A stretch of DNA of 64,000 bases from Bradyrhizobium liaoningense. Its GTDB lineage: Bacteria > Pseudomonadota > Alphaproteobacteria > Rhizobiales > Xanthobacteraceae. Positions within the stretch are counted from its first letter, which is position 1. Every line of letters begins with the position of its first letter. Location: contig NZ_JAFCJM010000028.1 in the NCBI RefSeq assembly GCF_018130955.1, forward strand, positions 1 to 64,000, read 5' to 3'. Shown one piece after another: positions 1-8,195 of this stretch. The translations under genes and the position numbers were made by a program. The notes under the pieces were generated by a model. It did not search any database, was not told the DNA's origin, and saw nothing but the letters and a program-made list of their open reading frames with translations.

Positions 1-98
1 GCCGCCACGCTCGAGGGCTATGCTCTTGCCACCCAAGAACAAAATCCGGGAATCCCCTAGCCCACAAGGGGAGAGGGTGCAGCAACTGCGTGGCGAAC

Positions 99-719
99 TT
101 AATCCCCCTTCGCCCCCTTCAACGCCGCAACCTCCGCCTCCAGCTCCGCGATCCGTTCATCGCGTTGGGCCAGCACTGCCGCGACATCCGCCGCATCAAA
201 CTTCTGCGGGATGTGCTGCGGGCAGTTGGTGTCCCAGGCCAAAATCTTGAACAGGACGACCTGCTCGGGCCGCGCCTTGTAGCCCCTGGGAAACAGCGAC
301 TGGACCAGCGCCGGATCGTCCTCGACCACGCGCGCCTCGCCCCAGATCTTCACGCGGCGGCGATGAGCGTAGTCCATGACGAAGATGTGGGCCTTGGCAT
401 TCTCCGACAGGTTGCCCTGCGTGAGGTATTGCCGGTTGCCGGCATAATCGGCGAAGGCGAGCGTCGACTTGTCCAGCACCTTCAGAAAGCCTTTTGGCCC
501 GCCGCGGTGCTGGATGTAGGGCTGGCCGTCGGCCGAGGCGGTGGCGAGATAGAAACTGCTGGCATCGGCCAGGAATGCGGCGAGGTTTTCGTCAACCTCG
601 GTGCGCCAGCCGCGCTGTTCGACATGCGCATAGGCCTCGCGCGAACCCTTTCGCGCTTGAACGGCCTTCACCGCGGGCGTGAAGGCGACATCGCTTGCAT
701 AAGTGATGGCGGACGTCAT
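99..719 (-). CDS. Pyridoxamine 5'-phosphate oxidase-like FMN-binding split-barrel protein
   Basis: The 206-residue product has the core of the flavin split-barrel family (a stretch around FYLATASADGQPYIQHRGG and FADYAGNRQY), which binds FMN and usually carries out oxidoreductase or quenching roles; the substrate is unknown. The C-terminal ~25 residues are a charged, heptad-like helix (RDERIAELEAEVAALKG), probably a short coiled coil. I chose the ATG at 719 over an upstream in-frame start at 812 because an AGGAGAAGG ribosome site lies just ahead of it and the family homology starts there. It diverges from the LysR gene at 842 across a 122-bp gap, so control by that regulator is likely (inference). 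Confidence 0.85.
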   Translation of the reverse strand: MTSAITYASDVAFTPAVKAVQARKGSREAYAHVEQRGWRTEVDENLAAFLADASSFYLATASADGQPYIQHRGGPKGFLKVLDKSTLAFADYAGNRQYLTQGNLSENAKAHIFVMDYAHRRRVKIWGEARVVEDDPALVQSLFPRGYKARPEQVVLFKILAWDTNCPQHIPQKFDAADVAAVLAQRDERIAELEAEVAALKGAKGD

Positions 720-819
720 CGGACCTTCTCCTGAAACTCCGGCGCGATTTTCGCGTCTTTCGGCACCTAAGATGCTCCCTCCCGATCTTAAAACAATCTG
801 CAGTCTTGACACTTCATCA

Positions 820-834
820 TTGCGATATATGCAA
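820..834. promoter_or_regulatory. Putative LysR operator (T-N11-A dyad)
   Basis: TTGC N7 GCAA forms a dyad between the divergent split-barrel and LysR genes, containing a T-N11-A (821 to 833). It starts 8 bp downstream of a TTGACA (806-811) and ends 7 bp before the LysR ATG. The placement fits autorepression and divergent control. This is seen in sequence; function is inferred. Confidence 0.4.
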
Positions 835-841
835 TAATGTC

Positions 842-1723
842 ATGGACCGTCTCGATGCCATGCGGGTCTTCGTCACAGTTGCCGATCTCAGCGGCTTTGC
901 GCCAGCGGCGCGCAAGCTGCGGCTGTCGCCGTCGGCGGTGACGCGGATGATTGCCGCGCTGGAAGAGCATCTCGGCGCGCGGCTGCTGCAGCGGACCACG
1001 CGATCGGTCACGTTGACCGATGTCGGCACGCGCTATCTCGAGCGCGCGCGGCGAATTCTCGCCGACGTCGAGGAGGCCGACAATTCGACGCGAGAGGAGC
1101 GCAACCGGCCGAGCGGACGGCTCGTGGTGTCAGCGCCCGTCGGCTTCGGCCGGCTCCATGTCGGCCCGGTAATGTCGGCCTATCTGAAGCGCTATCCCGA
1201 CGTGACCGGCGAGCTGCGGCTGTCGGATCATCTCATCAACCTCGTCGAGGACGCCGTCGACGTTGCGGTCAGGATCGGTCACCTCGCCGATTCCTCGCTG
1301 GTCGCGCGCCAGGTCGGCGAGATGCGGCGCATCGTGGTCGCCTCGCCTGACTATCTCAAGCGCCATGGCGAGCCGAAAGCGCCGGAAGAATTGCGCGCGC
1401 ACCAGGCCATCCAGTTCGGCCCGACGCCCTGGCACTTTGTCCGCGACAACAGCGACATCGAGGTGACGCCGGCCCCGCGCTTCACCAGCAACAGCGCCGA
1501 CGCCGTGCTGCAATACGCCGAACAAGGCGGCGGCGTGACGCGCGTGCTGGCCTATCAGGCCGCCGACGGGCTGAAGCGCGGACGGCTGAAGATCGTGCTT
1601 GCGAAGTATGAACAGCCCGCGCTGCCGGTCCATGTCGTCTATCCGACGTCGCGTCTGCTCTCCGCGAAAGTGCGGGCGTTCATCGATCTGGTGGTGGAGA
1701 GCACGAATTGGAAGTTCGGGTAG
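842..1723 (+). CDS. LysR-family transcriptional regulator
   Basis: The 293-residue product has an N-terminal winged helix-turn-helix (MDRLDAMRVFVTVADLSGF onward, with PSAVTRMIAALEEHLG as recognition helix region) and a periplasmic-binding-like effector domain. The overall pattern (RPSGRLVVSAPVGFGRLHVGP) matches the large CrgA/DsdC-like LysR subgroup that often controls a divergent oxidoreductase. The start is set at 842 rather than 806 because LysR proteins conventionally begin at this MDRLDAM motif. It most likely regulates the divergent split-barrel gene through the dyad just upstream. The effector is unknown. Confidence 0.92.
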   Translation: MDRLDAMRVFVTVADLSGFAPAARKLRLSPSAVTRMIAALEEHLGARLLQRTTRSVTLTDVGTRYLERARRILADVEEADNSTREERNRPSGRLVVSAPVGFGRLHVGPVMSAYLKRYPDVTGELRLSDHLINLVEDAVDVAVRIGHLADSSLVARQVGEMRRIVVASPDYLKRHGEPKAPEELRAHQAIQFGPTPWHFVRDNSDIEVTPAPRFTSNSADAVLQYAEQGGGVTRVLAYQAADGLKRGRLKIVLAKYEQPALPVHVVYPTSRLLSAKVRAFIDLVVESTNWKFG

Positions 1724-1737
1724 CTATCCCCTCTCCG

Positions 1738-1861
1738 TCATGGCCGGGCATAGTTGTCCGAAGGACGGCGTGGCTTCCGCTCGCCTATGTCCCGGCCATC
1801 CACGCGCCTCCATGCATGCGGCGCCAAAGACGTGGATGCCCGGGTCAAGCCCGGGCATGAC
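1738..1861. repeat. Palindromic intergenic repeat (GTCATGGCCGGGC family)
   Basis: The region between the LysR and thioesterase genes starts with GTCATGGCCGGGC and ends with a complementary GCCCGGGCATGAC, with further internal arms. It is a long imperfect hairpin with no coding signal, of the type scattered between genes in Bradyrhizobium. It lies between two convergent genes, where it could also end transcription. Confidence 0.7.
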
Positions 1862-1876
1862 GATGAGGGAGTGATG

Positions 1877-2296
1877 TCACCCCTTCTTCGGCACCACGCG
1901 AAACGTGCCGTTGGCGCGTGCGATCACGGCATCGTCGGCCTTGATCAGGCTCTGCGCGAAGCAGATCGTCGCGCCGGTCTTGATCACTTCGCTCTCGACC
2001 GCAAGCCACTGGCCTGTCTCGGCCGAGCCGATGAAATCGACCGCGAGCGAGATCGTCACGAAGGACGTGGTCCAGCCGGTCGCCTGCGCGCAGCTATAGC
2101 CCATCGCATTGTCGGCGAGGGACGCGATGAGCCCGCCATGGATCAGGCCGCGGGCATTCGTATGCGGCGTGGCCAGCCGCAATCCCATGACGACGGCTTT
2201 TTCGGTGCGCTTTGAATAGAGCGGCTCCCAGGGATCGGTGAGCGGGCTTTTGCGGAAATGCGGCTTGAAGCCATCGGGGATGTCGGTGGGTGTCAT
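1877..2296 (-). CDS. PaaI-type hotdog-fold thioesterase
   Basis: The 139-residue product is of normal length for a single-hotdog PaaI/YbgC-like thioesterase. It carries the signature NARGLIHGGLIASLADNAMG, in which the HGG segment and the following Asp form the usual active-site region, and a later TISLAVDFIGSA strand. Such enzymes hydrolyse aryl- or acyl-CoA thioesters, releasing stalled CoA intermediates. It stands alone, convergent with the LysR gene. The substrate cannot be read from sequence. Confidence 0.88.
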   Translation of the reverse strand: MTPTDIPDGFKPHFRKSPLTDPWEPLYSKRTEKAVVMGLRLATPHTNARGLIHGGLIASLADNAMGYSCAQATGWTTSFVTISLAVDFIGSAETGQWLAVESEVIKTGATICFAQSLIKADDAVIARANGTFRVVPKKG

Positions 2297-2707
2297 CTGT
2301 CGCTCGCGTTGAGTTCGCTACCGTCATTGAACGCGAACGACGTGACGGGTTCATCACGTACAAAGTTTTAAACGGGATTTGCGCGGACGTTTGAAACGCC
2401 CTGGCGGCTGTGCGCATAGCGAACAGCGCGCCGGTTACGCAGGGGTGACCATGCGTGCGACTTTTGTCGCACCTTCTCGGTTCACCTCACTGTACGGGCT
2501 CGCTTGTCGCCATCATCCGCCCGCGATACTTATGACCTATAACGTTTGGGCAGCGGGAGAACAGTTCGCCGCATCGCGACAAATCGGTGTCGGGTTAAGG
2601 GCGCGGGGCCGCCTGTTCCAGCTTGAACAAACGCGCCAATTATATAACATGTTAACTAACGAGACCGGGCCGACGAAGCCTGCGCTCACTAAAAGGGAGA
2701 GCCGTCG
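2297..2707. promoter_or_regulatory. Upstream region of the TRAP transporter genes
   Basis: This 411-bp non-coding stretch separates the divergent thioesterase and TRAP genes. I see no supported gene in it. An AT-rich patch near 2640-2656 contains the perfect 10-bp palindrome TAACATGTTA (2645-2654), about 53 bp before the binding-protein start. This would be a sensible place for an operator or promoter, possibly for a GntR- or IclR-type regulator encoded elsewhere (inference). Confidence 0.4.
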
Positions 2708-3724
2708 ATGAGGAAAGCGTGGTTGGCGTTGCTGGTGGCCGCCAGCGTGACGCCTGCGTTCGGGCAGGACAAGACCTTCGAGCTGAAGATCTCGCATTGG
2801 GTGCCGGCCTCGCACCCGCTGCAGAAATCGCTGGAAGACTGGGCTGCCGCGGTGGAGAAGGACTCCGGCGGCACCATCAAGAGCAAGGTCTTCCCGGCGC
2901 AGCAGCTCGGCAAGGCTTTTGACCATTACGACATGGCCCGCGACGGCATCGCCGACGTCACTTACGTCAATCCCGGCTATCAACCCGGCCGTTTCCCGAT
3001 CGTCGGTGCCGGCGAACTGCCGTTCCTGATCTCCGACGCCAAGGGCGGCTCGGCGGGGCTCGACGCCTGGTACCGCAAATATGCCGAGAAAGAGATGAAG
3101 GACGTCAAGTACTGTCTCGCCTTCGTCCACTCGCCCTCCTCCTTCCACTCCCGCACCAAGAAGATCGTGGTGCCGGAGGACGTCAAGGGCATGAAGATCC
3201 GCCCGGCGCACGCCACCATGGCGAACTTCGTGACCTCGCTCGGCGGCACCAATGTGCAGTCGTCCGCACCGGAAGTGCGCGACATCATCGAGCGCGGCGT
3301 CGCCGACGGCGTCACCTTCCCCTGGGGCTCGCTGCTTCTGTTCGGCATCGACAAGGTGACGAAGTACGACATGGAGGCGCCGCTCTACGTCACGACCTTC
3401 GTGTTCGTGATGAACAAGGACAAGTACAACTCGATGTCCGACAAGCAGAAGGCGGCGATCGACAAGAACTGCACGACCGAGATGGCCGGCGTCATCGGCG
3501 AGCACTGGGGCAAGTTCGAGGATGCCGGTATCGAGAAGATCAAGGCAGAATCCGGTCACGACGTCTACAAGCTGACACCGGAGCAGACCGCGCAGTGGAA
3601 GAAGGCCGCCGAGCCGCTGGTCAAGACCTGGGGCGACGGCGTGAAGAAGAACGGCGGCGATCCGGGTGCGGCGCTGACCGAACTGAAGGACTCGCTGAAG
3701 AAGTACAACGCACTCGCGGAGTAG
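2708..3724 (+). CDS. TRAP transporter substrate-binding protein (DctP family)
   Basis: The 338-residue periplasmic receptor has a signal peptide (about residues 1-19, ending AFG|QDK) and the DctP fold. Visible landmarks are ISHWVPASHPLQKSLEDWA near the N terminus, the EDVKGMKIRP segment holding the conserved carboxylate-binding Arg, and the FPWGSLLLFGIDKV region typical of the C4-dicarboxylate/aromatic-acid type. It delivers an organic acid to the membrane subunits encoded next. A 255-bp repeat-filled gap separates it from the small permease, so expression may be uncoupled. The ligand is unknown. Confidence 0.93.
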   Translation: MRKAWLALLVAASVTPAFGQDKTFELKISHWVPASHPLQKSLEDWAAAVEKDSGGTIKSKVFPAQQLGKAFDHYDMARDGIADVTYVNPGYQPGRFPIVGAGELPFLISDAKGGSAGLDAWYRKYAEKEMKDVKYCLAFVHSPSSFHSRTKKIVVPEDVKGMKIRPAHATMANFVTSLGGTNVQSSAPEVRDIIERGVADGVTFPWGSLLLFGIDKVTKYDMEAPLYVTTFVFVMNKDKYNSMSDKQKAAIDKNCTTEMAGVIGEHWGKFEDAGIEKIKAESGHDVYKLTPEQTAQWKKAAEPLVKTWGDGVKKNGGDPGAALTELKDSLKKYNALAE

Positions 3725-3751
3725 CGTGACGGCATCGGGGGAAGCTCTTCT

Positions 3752-3926
3752 ACCCCCTCTCCCCGTTCTTACGGGGCCGCGACGAGCTTCGCTCGCGCTG
3801 AGAGGGTTGGGGTGAGGGGCTGCTTCCGCAACGATGGCGGCAGTTTGACTCGCGGAGAGTCCCCCTCACCCGAAATTCAAGCTCCGCTTGAATTTCGACC
3901 TCTCCCCGCAAGCGGGGCGAGGTGAA
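3752..3926. repeat. Paired palindromic repeat inside the TRAP gene cluster
   Basis: The gap between the binding protein and the small permease holds two inverted copies of a motif of the type CCTCTCCCCGCAAGCGGGG ... GGGTTGGGGTGAGGGG, with an inner arm AAATTCAAGC / GCTTGAATTT. It is the same family as the element at 5859-6000. It probably folds as mRNA and could lower expression of the permeases relative to the abundant binding protein (inference). Confidence 0.7.
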
Positions 3927-3979
3927 GTGCGCGGTGGCACCGCGATCAAACAAGTGACGTCACACCACAGGACACTCCC

Positions 3980-4489
3980 ATGAAGCGCGCCTGGATGGAT
4001 CGCATCATCGATACGATCGAATGGATCGCCGCCGGCTTCGTCGGCCTTGTCGCGCTCGACATCTTCGTCTCTGTCCTCCTGCGCAACACGCTGAACTATT
4101 CGATCCCCGATTCCTTCGACATCGGCCGCATGCTACTCGGCATCCTCATCTTCTGGGGCATCGCGGCAACCTCCTATCGCGGCACGCACATCACGGTCGA
4201 CCTGGTCTGGGGCAATGTCGGCCCGAAATATCAGCGCTGGATCGACGTGTTCGCGACGCTAGTGCTGCTGTTCGTGGTCACCGTGCAGACCTGGACCCTG
4301 TTCGACAAGGTGCGCGGCACCTACAACGACAATGTGCAGACGTTCGACATGCACATGCCGACCTGGCCGTTCTTCGCGGTCGCCTGGATCGGCGACGTGT
4401 CCGCCGTGCTGCTGATCGCGATTCGAACCTACCGGCTGATCTTCCATCCCGAAGAAATGCACGATCCCAAGTTGAAGGCGACGGAGTAA
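3980..4489 (+). CDS. TRAP transporter small permease subunit (DctQ family)
   Basis: The 169-residue protein has about four transmembrane segments (roughly residues 12-32, 48-68, 90-110 and 130-150) and the GIAATSYRGTHITVDLVW motif characteristic of DctQ subunits. It pairs with the large permease to form the secondary transporter. It ends 2 bp before the large permease ATG, so the two are translationally coupled. The start at 3980 is preceded by an AGGACA-like site. Confidence 0.93.
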   Translation: MKRAWMDRIIDTIEWIAAGFVGLVALDIFVSVLLRNTLNYSIPDSFDIGRMLLGILIFWGIAATSYRGTHITVDLVWGNVGPKYQRWIDVFATLVLLFVVTVQTWTLFDKVRGTYNDNVQTFDMHMPTWPFFAVAWIGDVSAVLLIAIRTYRLIFHPEEMHDPKLKATE

Positions 4490-4491
4490 TC

Positions 4492-5808
4492 ATGAGCACC
4501 GATGCCGTCGCCGTAATCGGCTTCGTTTCCTTGTTTCTCCTGATGCTGCTGCGCGTGCCCGTCGGCATGGCCATGGGCCTGGTCGGCGTCTGCGGCTTCT
4601 CTTACCTTGTCAGCGGAACGGCGGCGCTGAAACTGGTCGGCCAGACCTCGATGCGCACGGTCACCGACTACACCTTCGGCGTCATCCCGATGTTCCTGCT
4701 GATGGGCTCCTTCGTCAGCCATTCCGGCATGAGCCGCGAGCTGTTCCGCGCCGCCAACGGATTTGTCGGACATTTGCGCGGCGGCCTTGGGATTGCGACC
4801 GTCGGCGCCTGCGGCGGCTTTGCCGCGATCTGCGGCTCGTCAGTCGCGACCGCCGCCACCTTCTCCGCAGTCGCCTATCCGGAGATGCGGCGCTTCGGCT
4901 ACCCGCAGTCGTTTGCCACCGGCGTGATCGCGGCGGGCGGCACGCTGGGCGCGATGCTGCCGCCCTCCACCGTGCTCGCGGTCTACGGCATCATCACCGA
5001 GCAGGACATTGGAAAGCTCTTTATCGCCGGTATCATCCCGGGCCTGCTGGCGATGACCATGTACATGATCACGATCGGCCTGATCGGCTATTTCCGTCCC
5101 GACTTCCTGCCCAAGGGCAAGAGGCTGCCGTGGGGTGAGCGGTTTGCCGGATTGAAGGACATCTGGGCGCCGGTGCTGCTGTTCATCTTCGTCATCGGCG
5201 GTCTCTATGGCCTGCCCTATTTGCCGCGCTTTACGCCGACGGAGGCCGGCGGTGTCGGCGCCGCCGGCGCCTTCATCATCGGCGTGCTCACCGGGCGGCT
5301 GGACAAGGAAAAAATCCTGGCTTCGCTGCTGCAGGCGACGCGCACGGCGGCCGCCGTGTTCACCGTGCTGATCGGCGCGCTGATCTTCGGCTACTTCCTC
5401 ACGGTGACGCAGACCCCGCAGAAGGTGACGGAATTCCTGACCGGCCTCGGCCTCGGCTCCTACGGCGTGCTGGCGCTGATCATGGTGATGTATCTCGTGC
5501 TGGGATGCCTGATGGATGCCATGGCGATGATCATCCTCACCGTACCGATCATCTTCCCCGTGATCACGCATCTCGGCTTCGACCCGATCTGGTTCGGCGT
5601 CATCATCGTGATGACGGTCGAGCTCGGCCTGATCCACCCGCCGGTCGGCATGAACGTCTTTGTCATCAAGAGCGTGGTGAAGGACGTCTCCTTCTCCACC
5701 ATCTTCAAGGGCGTCATCCCCTTCGTGGTCACCGACCTGATCCGCCTCGTGATCCTGATCGCCTTCCCACTGCTGGCGACATGGCTGCCGACACGGATGA
5801 TGCAGTAG
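4492..5808 (+). CDS. TRAP transporter large permease subunit (DctM family)
   Basis: The 438-residue polytopic protein of about 12 helices shows DctM hallmarks: LLRVPVGMAMGLVG near the N terminus, PMFLLMGSFVSHSGMS, GGTLGAMLPPSTVLAVYGI and the late IHPPVGMNVFVIKSV segment. It forms the Na+-coupled translocation pathway for the solute captured by the upstream binding protein. I set the start at the ATG at 4492, directly after the DctQ stop. A longer open frame runs back to 4021 but overlaps DctQ and has no homology. Confidence 0.95.
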   Translation: MSTDAVAVIGFVSLFLLMLLRVPVGMAMGLVGVCGFSYLVSGTAALKLVGQTSMRTVTDYTFGVIPMFLLMGSFVSHSGMSRELFRAANGFVGHLRGGLGIATVGACGGFAAICGSSVATAATFSAVAYPEMRRFGYPQSFATGVIAAGGTLGAMLPPSTVLAVYGIITEQDIGKLFIAGIIPGLLAMTMYMITIGLIGYFRPDFLPKGKRLPWGERFAGLKDIWAPVLLFIFVIGGLYGLPYLPRFTPTEAGGVGAAGAFIIGVLTGRLDKEKILASLLQATRTAAAVFTVLIGALIFGYFLTVTQTPQKVTEFLTGLGLGSYGVLALIMVMYLVLGCLMDAMAMIILTVPIIFPVITHLGFDPIWFGVIIVMTVELGLIHPPVGMNVFVIKSVVKDVSFSTIFKGVIPFVVTDLIRLVILIAFPLLATWLPTRMMQ

Positions 5809-5858
5809 AAGTGACGCAGGGGACGAGACCACCCTGCAGCCCCGCCGGCGCTGCGCTC

Positions 5859-6000
5859 CCTCGCCCCGCTTGCGGGGAGAGGGTTGGGGTGAGGGGGAGC
5901 CTCCGCGAGGGACGGAGGCAGTTGGACTCGCGGAGGCTCCCCCTCACCCGGAATTCAAGCGATGCTTGAATTCCGGCCTCTCCCCGCAAGCGGGGCGAGG
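5859..6000. repeat. MITE-like element with 24-bp perfect terminal inverted repeats
   Basis: Bases 5859-5882 and 5977-6000 are exact inverted copies of each other (CCTCGCCCCGCTTGCGGGG followed by AGAGG). They enclose further nested palindromes including GGAATTCAAGC / GCTTGAATTCC. The 142-bp unit has no coding capacity. It sits between the large TRAP permease and the DUF3237 gene and matches the family at 3752-3926. Confidence 0.75.
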
Positions 6001-6040
6001 CGAAAAGGCCGCGCCACCTAATTGCACGACAGAGATCACT

Positions 6041-6499
6041 ATGACCCCCACCCTCGAGACCAAATACGTCTTCACCATCACCGCGCACATCGGCAACGTC
6101 ACCAGCGCCGGCGATATCGGCACCGGCGTCCGCCGCATCATCCCGATCGTCGGCGGCGAGGTGAAAGGCACGATCAACGGCAAGGTGCTGCCGTTCGGCG
6201 CCGACTTCCAGATCATCCGCCCCAACGAACTGATCGAGCTCGAAGCCAAATACGCCTTCGAGACCGACGACGGCGCCACCGTCTATGTCGAGAACAAGGG
6301 GCTTCGCTTCGGCCCCGTAGATCTGCTGCAAAAGCTCAAGCGCGGCGAGCCGGTCGATCCCAAGCTGATCTACTTTCGCACCGTGCCGAAGTTCGAGACC
6401 GGGCACGAAAAGTACCGCTGGCTGATGGAGCATATCTTCGTGGCGTCCGCAGCACGGCACGCCGATCGCGTCGTGATCGATGTGCATCAGGTGATGTGA
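6041..6499 (+). CDS. DUF3237 domain protein
   Basis: The 152-residue protein matches the DUF3237 beta-barrel family: GNVTSAGDIGTGVRRIIPIVGG near the N terminus, VLPFGADFQIIRPN and the C-terminal YFRTVPKFETG. The molecular function of the family is not established, but its genes often lie beside aromatic or dicarboxylate catabolism and transport genes, as here next to a TRAP system. The ATG at 6041 starts the conserved domain. The upstream open frame is translated repeat DNA. Confidence 0.85.
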   Translation: MTPTLETKYVFTITAHIGNVTSAGDIGTGVRRIIPIVGGEVKGTINGKVLPFGADFQIIRPNELIELEAKYAFETDDGATVYVENKGLRFGPVDLLQKLKRGEPVDPKLIYFRTVPKFETGHEKYRWLMEHIFVASAARHADRVVIDVHQVM

Positions 6500-6578
6500 G
6501 AAATGCGCCTTTGACATGGGGCCAACCCGGTTCAGGATGTGTCTTGCGCAAGGTTGCGCAGACCACGGGAGTGCCACC

Positions 6579-7259
6579 ATGTCCCTTATGGCTTCCAGCG
6601 ACTCAAGTCCGCGACACAGCTTCGATCCTGCCGAAATGGGCGCCATCGCCCATCTCTACCGCGGCGAGGTCTATCGCTCGACGATCTGGCGAACGCGGCT
6701 CGACAACACGACCAACTGGTCGATCGTCACGATGGGTATCGCGCTGTCGACGACCTTTTCGAGTCCGGGGGCGTCGCCCCTGCCGCTCGTGCTCGTCGGC
6801 CTGCTGGTCGCCGCGTTCCTCGCGATGGAGGCGCGGCGCTATCGCTATTTCAACGTCTGGCGTGCCCGCGCTCGCTGGCTGGAGAAGAATTTCTATGCCC
6901 CGATGTTCACGGGCGAGGCGCATGACGACAGCTGGCAGGCAATTCTTGCACGCGACTACACCGCGCCCCGTCATCACATTTCGTTCGTCCGCGCCGCGGG
7001 GCGGCGGTTGCGCCGCAACTACGTTTGGATTCTCGTCATCCAGGCGGTCGCCTATTACGGCAAGATTGCAATCCATCCGACGCCGGCAGTGAGCCTCGCG
7101 GAATTCATCGATCGCGCCGCCGTCGGACCGCTTCCCGGCTGGGTCGTCCTGATCATGGGCTTTGCCTACGATTTCGGCTGGCTGGCGTTTGCGCTCGGCA
7201 CGCTGTGGCTCGACCAGCGCGAGCACGGGACCAAGGGCGACGGAGTGGCAATGGGCTAG
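6579..7259 (+). CDS. DUF2270 predicted integral membrane protein
   Basis: The 226-residue product looks like the DUF2270 family: PAEMGAIAHLYRGEVYRSTIWRTRLD in the N terminus, two hydrophobic segments around residues 50-80, the EARRYRYFNVWRARARWLE motif, and two more hydrophobic segments in the C-terminal half. No biochemical role is known to me. It lies 79 bp after the DUF3237 gene and may share its transcript. The start at 6579 is preferred over 6516 because the conserved region begins shortly after it. Confidence 0.8.
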   Translation: MSLMASSDSSPRHSFDPAEMGAIAHLYRGEVYRSTIWRTRLDNTTNWSIVTMGIALSTTFSSPGASPLPLVLVGLLVAAFLAMEARRYRYFNVWRARARWLEKNFYAPMFTGEAHDDSWQAILARDYTAPRHHISFVRAAGRRLRRNYVWILVIQAVAYYGKIAIHPTPAVSLAEFIDRAAVGPLPGWVVLIMGFAYDFGWLAFALGTLWLDQREHGTKGDGVAMG

Positions 7260-7351
7260 CGACAGGGCGTTGCGGCCGGAGCGCCTGCGCGGCCGCGGCC
7301 GCCTCATGGAGCGCCGCGGAACCAAGCCTCATATTGACTCCTCCGAAATTC

Positions 7352-7366
7352 GTTATAGAACATAAC
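7352..7366. promoter_or_regulatory. Putative operator of catabolic module I
   Basis: GTTAT N5 ATAAC is a perfect short dyad 19 bp before the hydratase start, downstream of a TTGACT (7334-7339) that could be a -35 box. AT-rich dyads of this kind are typical of MarR-family sites, which commonly control hydroxycinnamate genes. No MarR gene is visible in the window, so the regulator is unassigned. Confidence 0.4.
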
Positions 7367-7385
7367 TATTCTGAAAAGGACGCAA

Positions 7386-8195
7386 ATGACACAGGGAAAC
7401 GCCGATACCGCTGTCGCGGGTGCCTCCGGGCTGCTCAAAATCGAGAGGGCGGACAAGGTCTTGACCGTTGGCCTGAACCGGCCGGCCAAGCGCAACGCGC
7501 TCAATGACGGCATCATCCTTGAGATCGGCGACTGCTTTGCGACACTGCCCGACGACATCGGGGCGGTGGTCATCCACGGTTTCGGCGATCATTTCTCCTC
7601 CGGCCTCGATCTCTCCGAATTGCAGGACCACGACGCCACCGGCGGCCTGCTGCACTCCCAGATGTGGCACCGGGTGTTCGACCGCATCCAGTACAGCCGC
7701 GTGCCCGTCATTGCCGCGCTGAAAGGCGCCGTGATCGGCGGCGGGCTCGAGCTCGCCTGCGCTGCCCATATCCGCGTCGCCGAGCCCTCGACCTATTTCG
7801 CGCTGCCGGAGGGCCAGCGCGGCATCTTCGTCGGCGGCGGCGGCTCGGTGCGACTGCCGCGCCTGATCGGCGTGGCGCGCATGATGGACATGATGCTGAC
7901 GGGCCGCGTCTATTCCGCCACCGAGGGCGCCTCCTACGGCTTTGCGCAATATCTGACCGAAGCCGGCAACGGGCTCGGCAAGGCGCTGGAGCTTGCCCAG
8001 CGCATCGCCTCCAACGCGCCGCTGACCAATTTCGCCGTGCTCCAGGCGCTGCCGATGATCGCGGAAGCCAATCCGCAGACCGGCCTGTTGATGGAATCGC
8101 TGATGGCGACGGTGGCGCAGAGCGACAAGGAAGCCAAGCGCCGCATCCGCGCATTCCTCGAGCACAAGACTGCCAAGGTGAAGCCCAAATCATGA
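7386..8195 (+). CDS. Enoyl-CoA hydratase/isomerase (crotonase) of module I
   Basis: The 269-residue crotonase shows the first oxyanion-hole motif (HFSSGLDLSEL), the second (KGAVIGGGLELACAAHIRVAE), and the active-site segment FALPEGQRGIFVGGGGSVRLPR. It is the first gene of an apparent five-gene operon. Its stop overlaps the ligase start by 4 bp (ATGA), so they are co-translated. It most likely hydrates the alpha,beta-unsaturated CoA thioester made by that ligase. It does not resemble the canonical p-hydroxycinnamoyl-CoA hydratase-lyase N terminus, so hydration only, without aldol cleavage, is my preferred reading. Confidence 0.9.
   Translation: MTQGNADTAVAGASGLLKIERADKVLTVGLNRPAKRNALNDGIILEIGDCFATLPDDIGAVVIHGFGDHFSSGLDLSELQDHDATGGLLHSQMWHRVFDRIQYSRVPVIAALKGAVIGGGLELACAAHIRVAEPSTYFALPEGQRGIFVGGGGSVRLPRLIGVARMMDMMLTGRVYSATEGASYGFAQYLTEAGNGLGKALELAQRIASNAPLTNFAVLQALPMIAEANPQTGLLMESLMATVAQSDKEAKRRIRAFLEHKTAKVKPKS

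Noticed and set aside
4021-4491. Extended N terminus of the large TRAP permease
   Set aside because: It overlaps the small permease in another frame and has no transmembrane character. The ATG at 4492 directly after the upstream stop is better.
7386-8195. Hydroxycinnamoyl-CoA hydratase-lyase (retro-aldol enzyme) identity
   Set aside because: Context suggests it, but the N terminus and active-site segment do not match that enzyme, so I call it a general enoyl-CoA hydratase.
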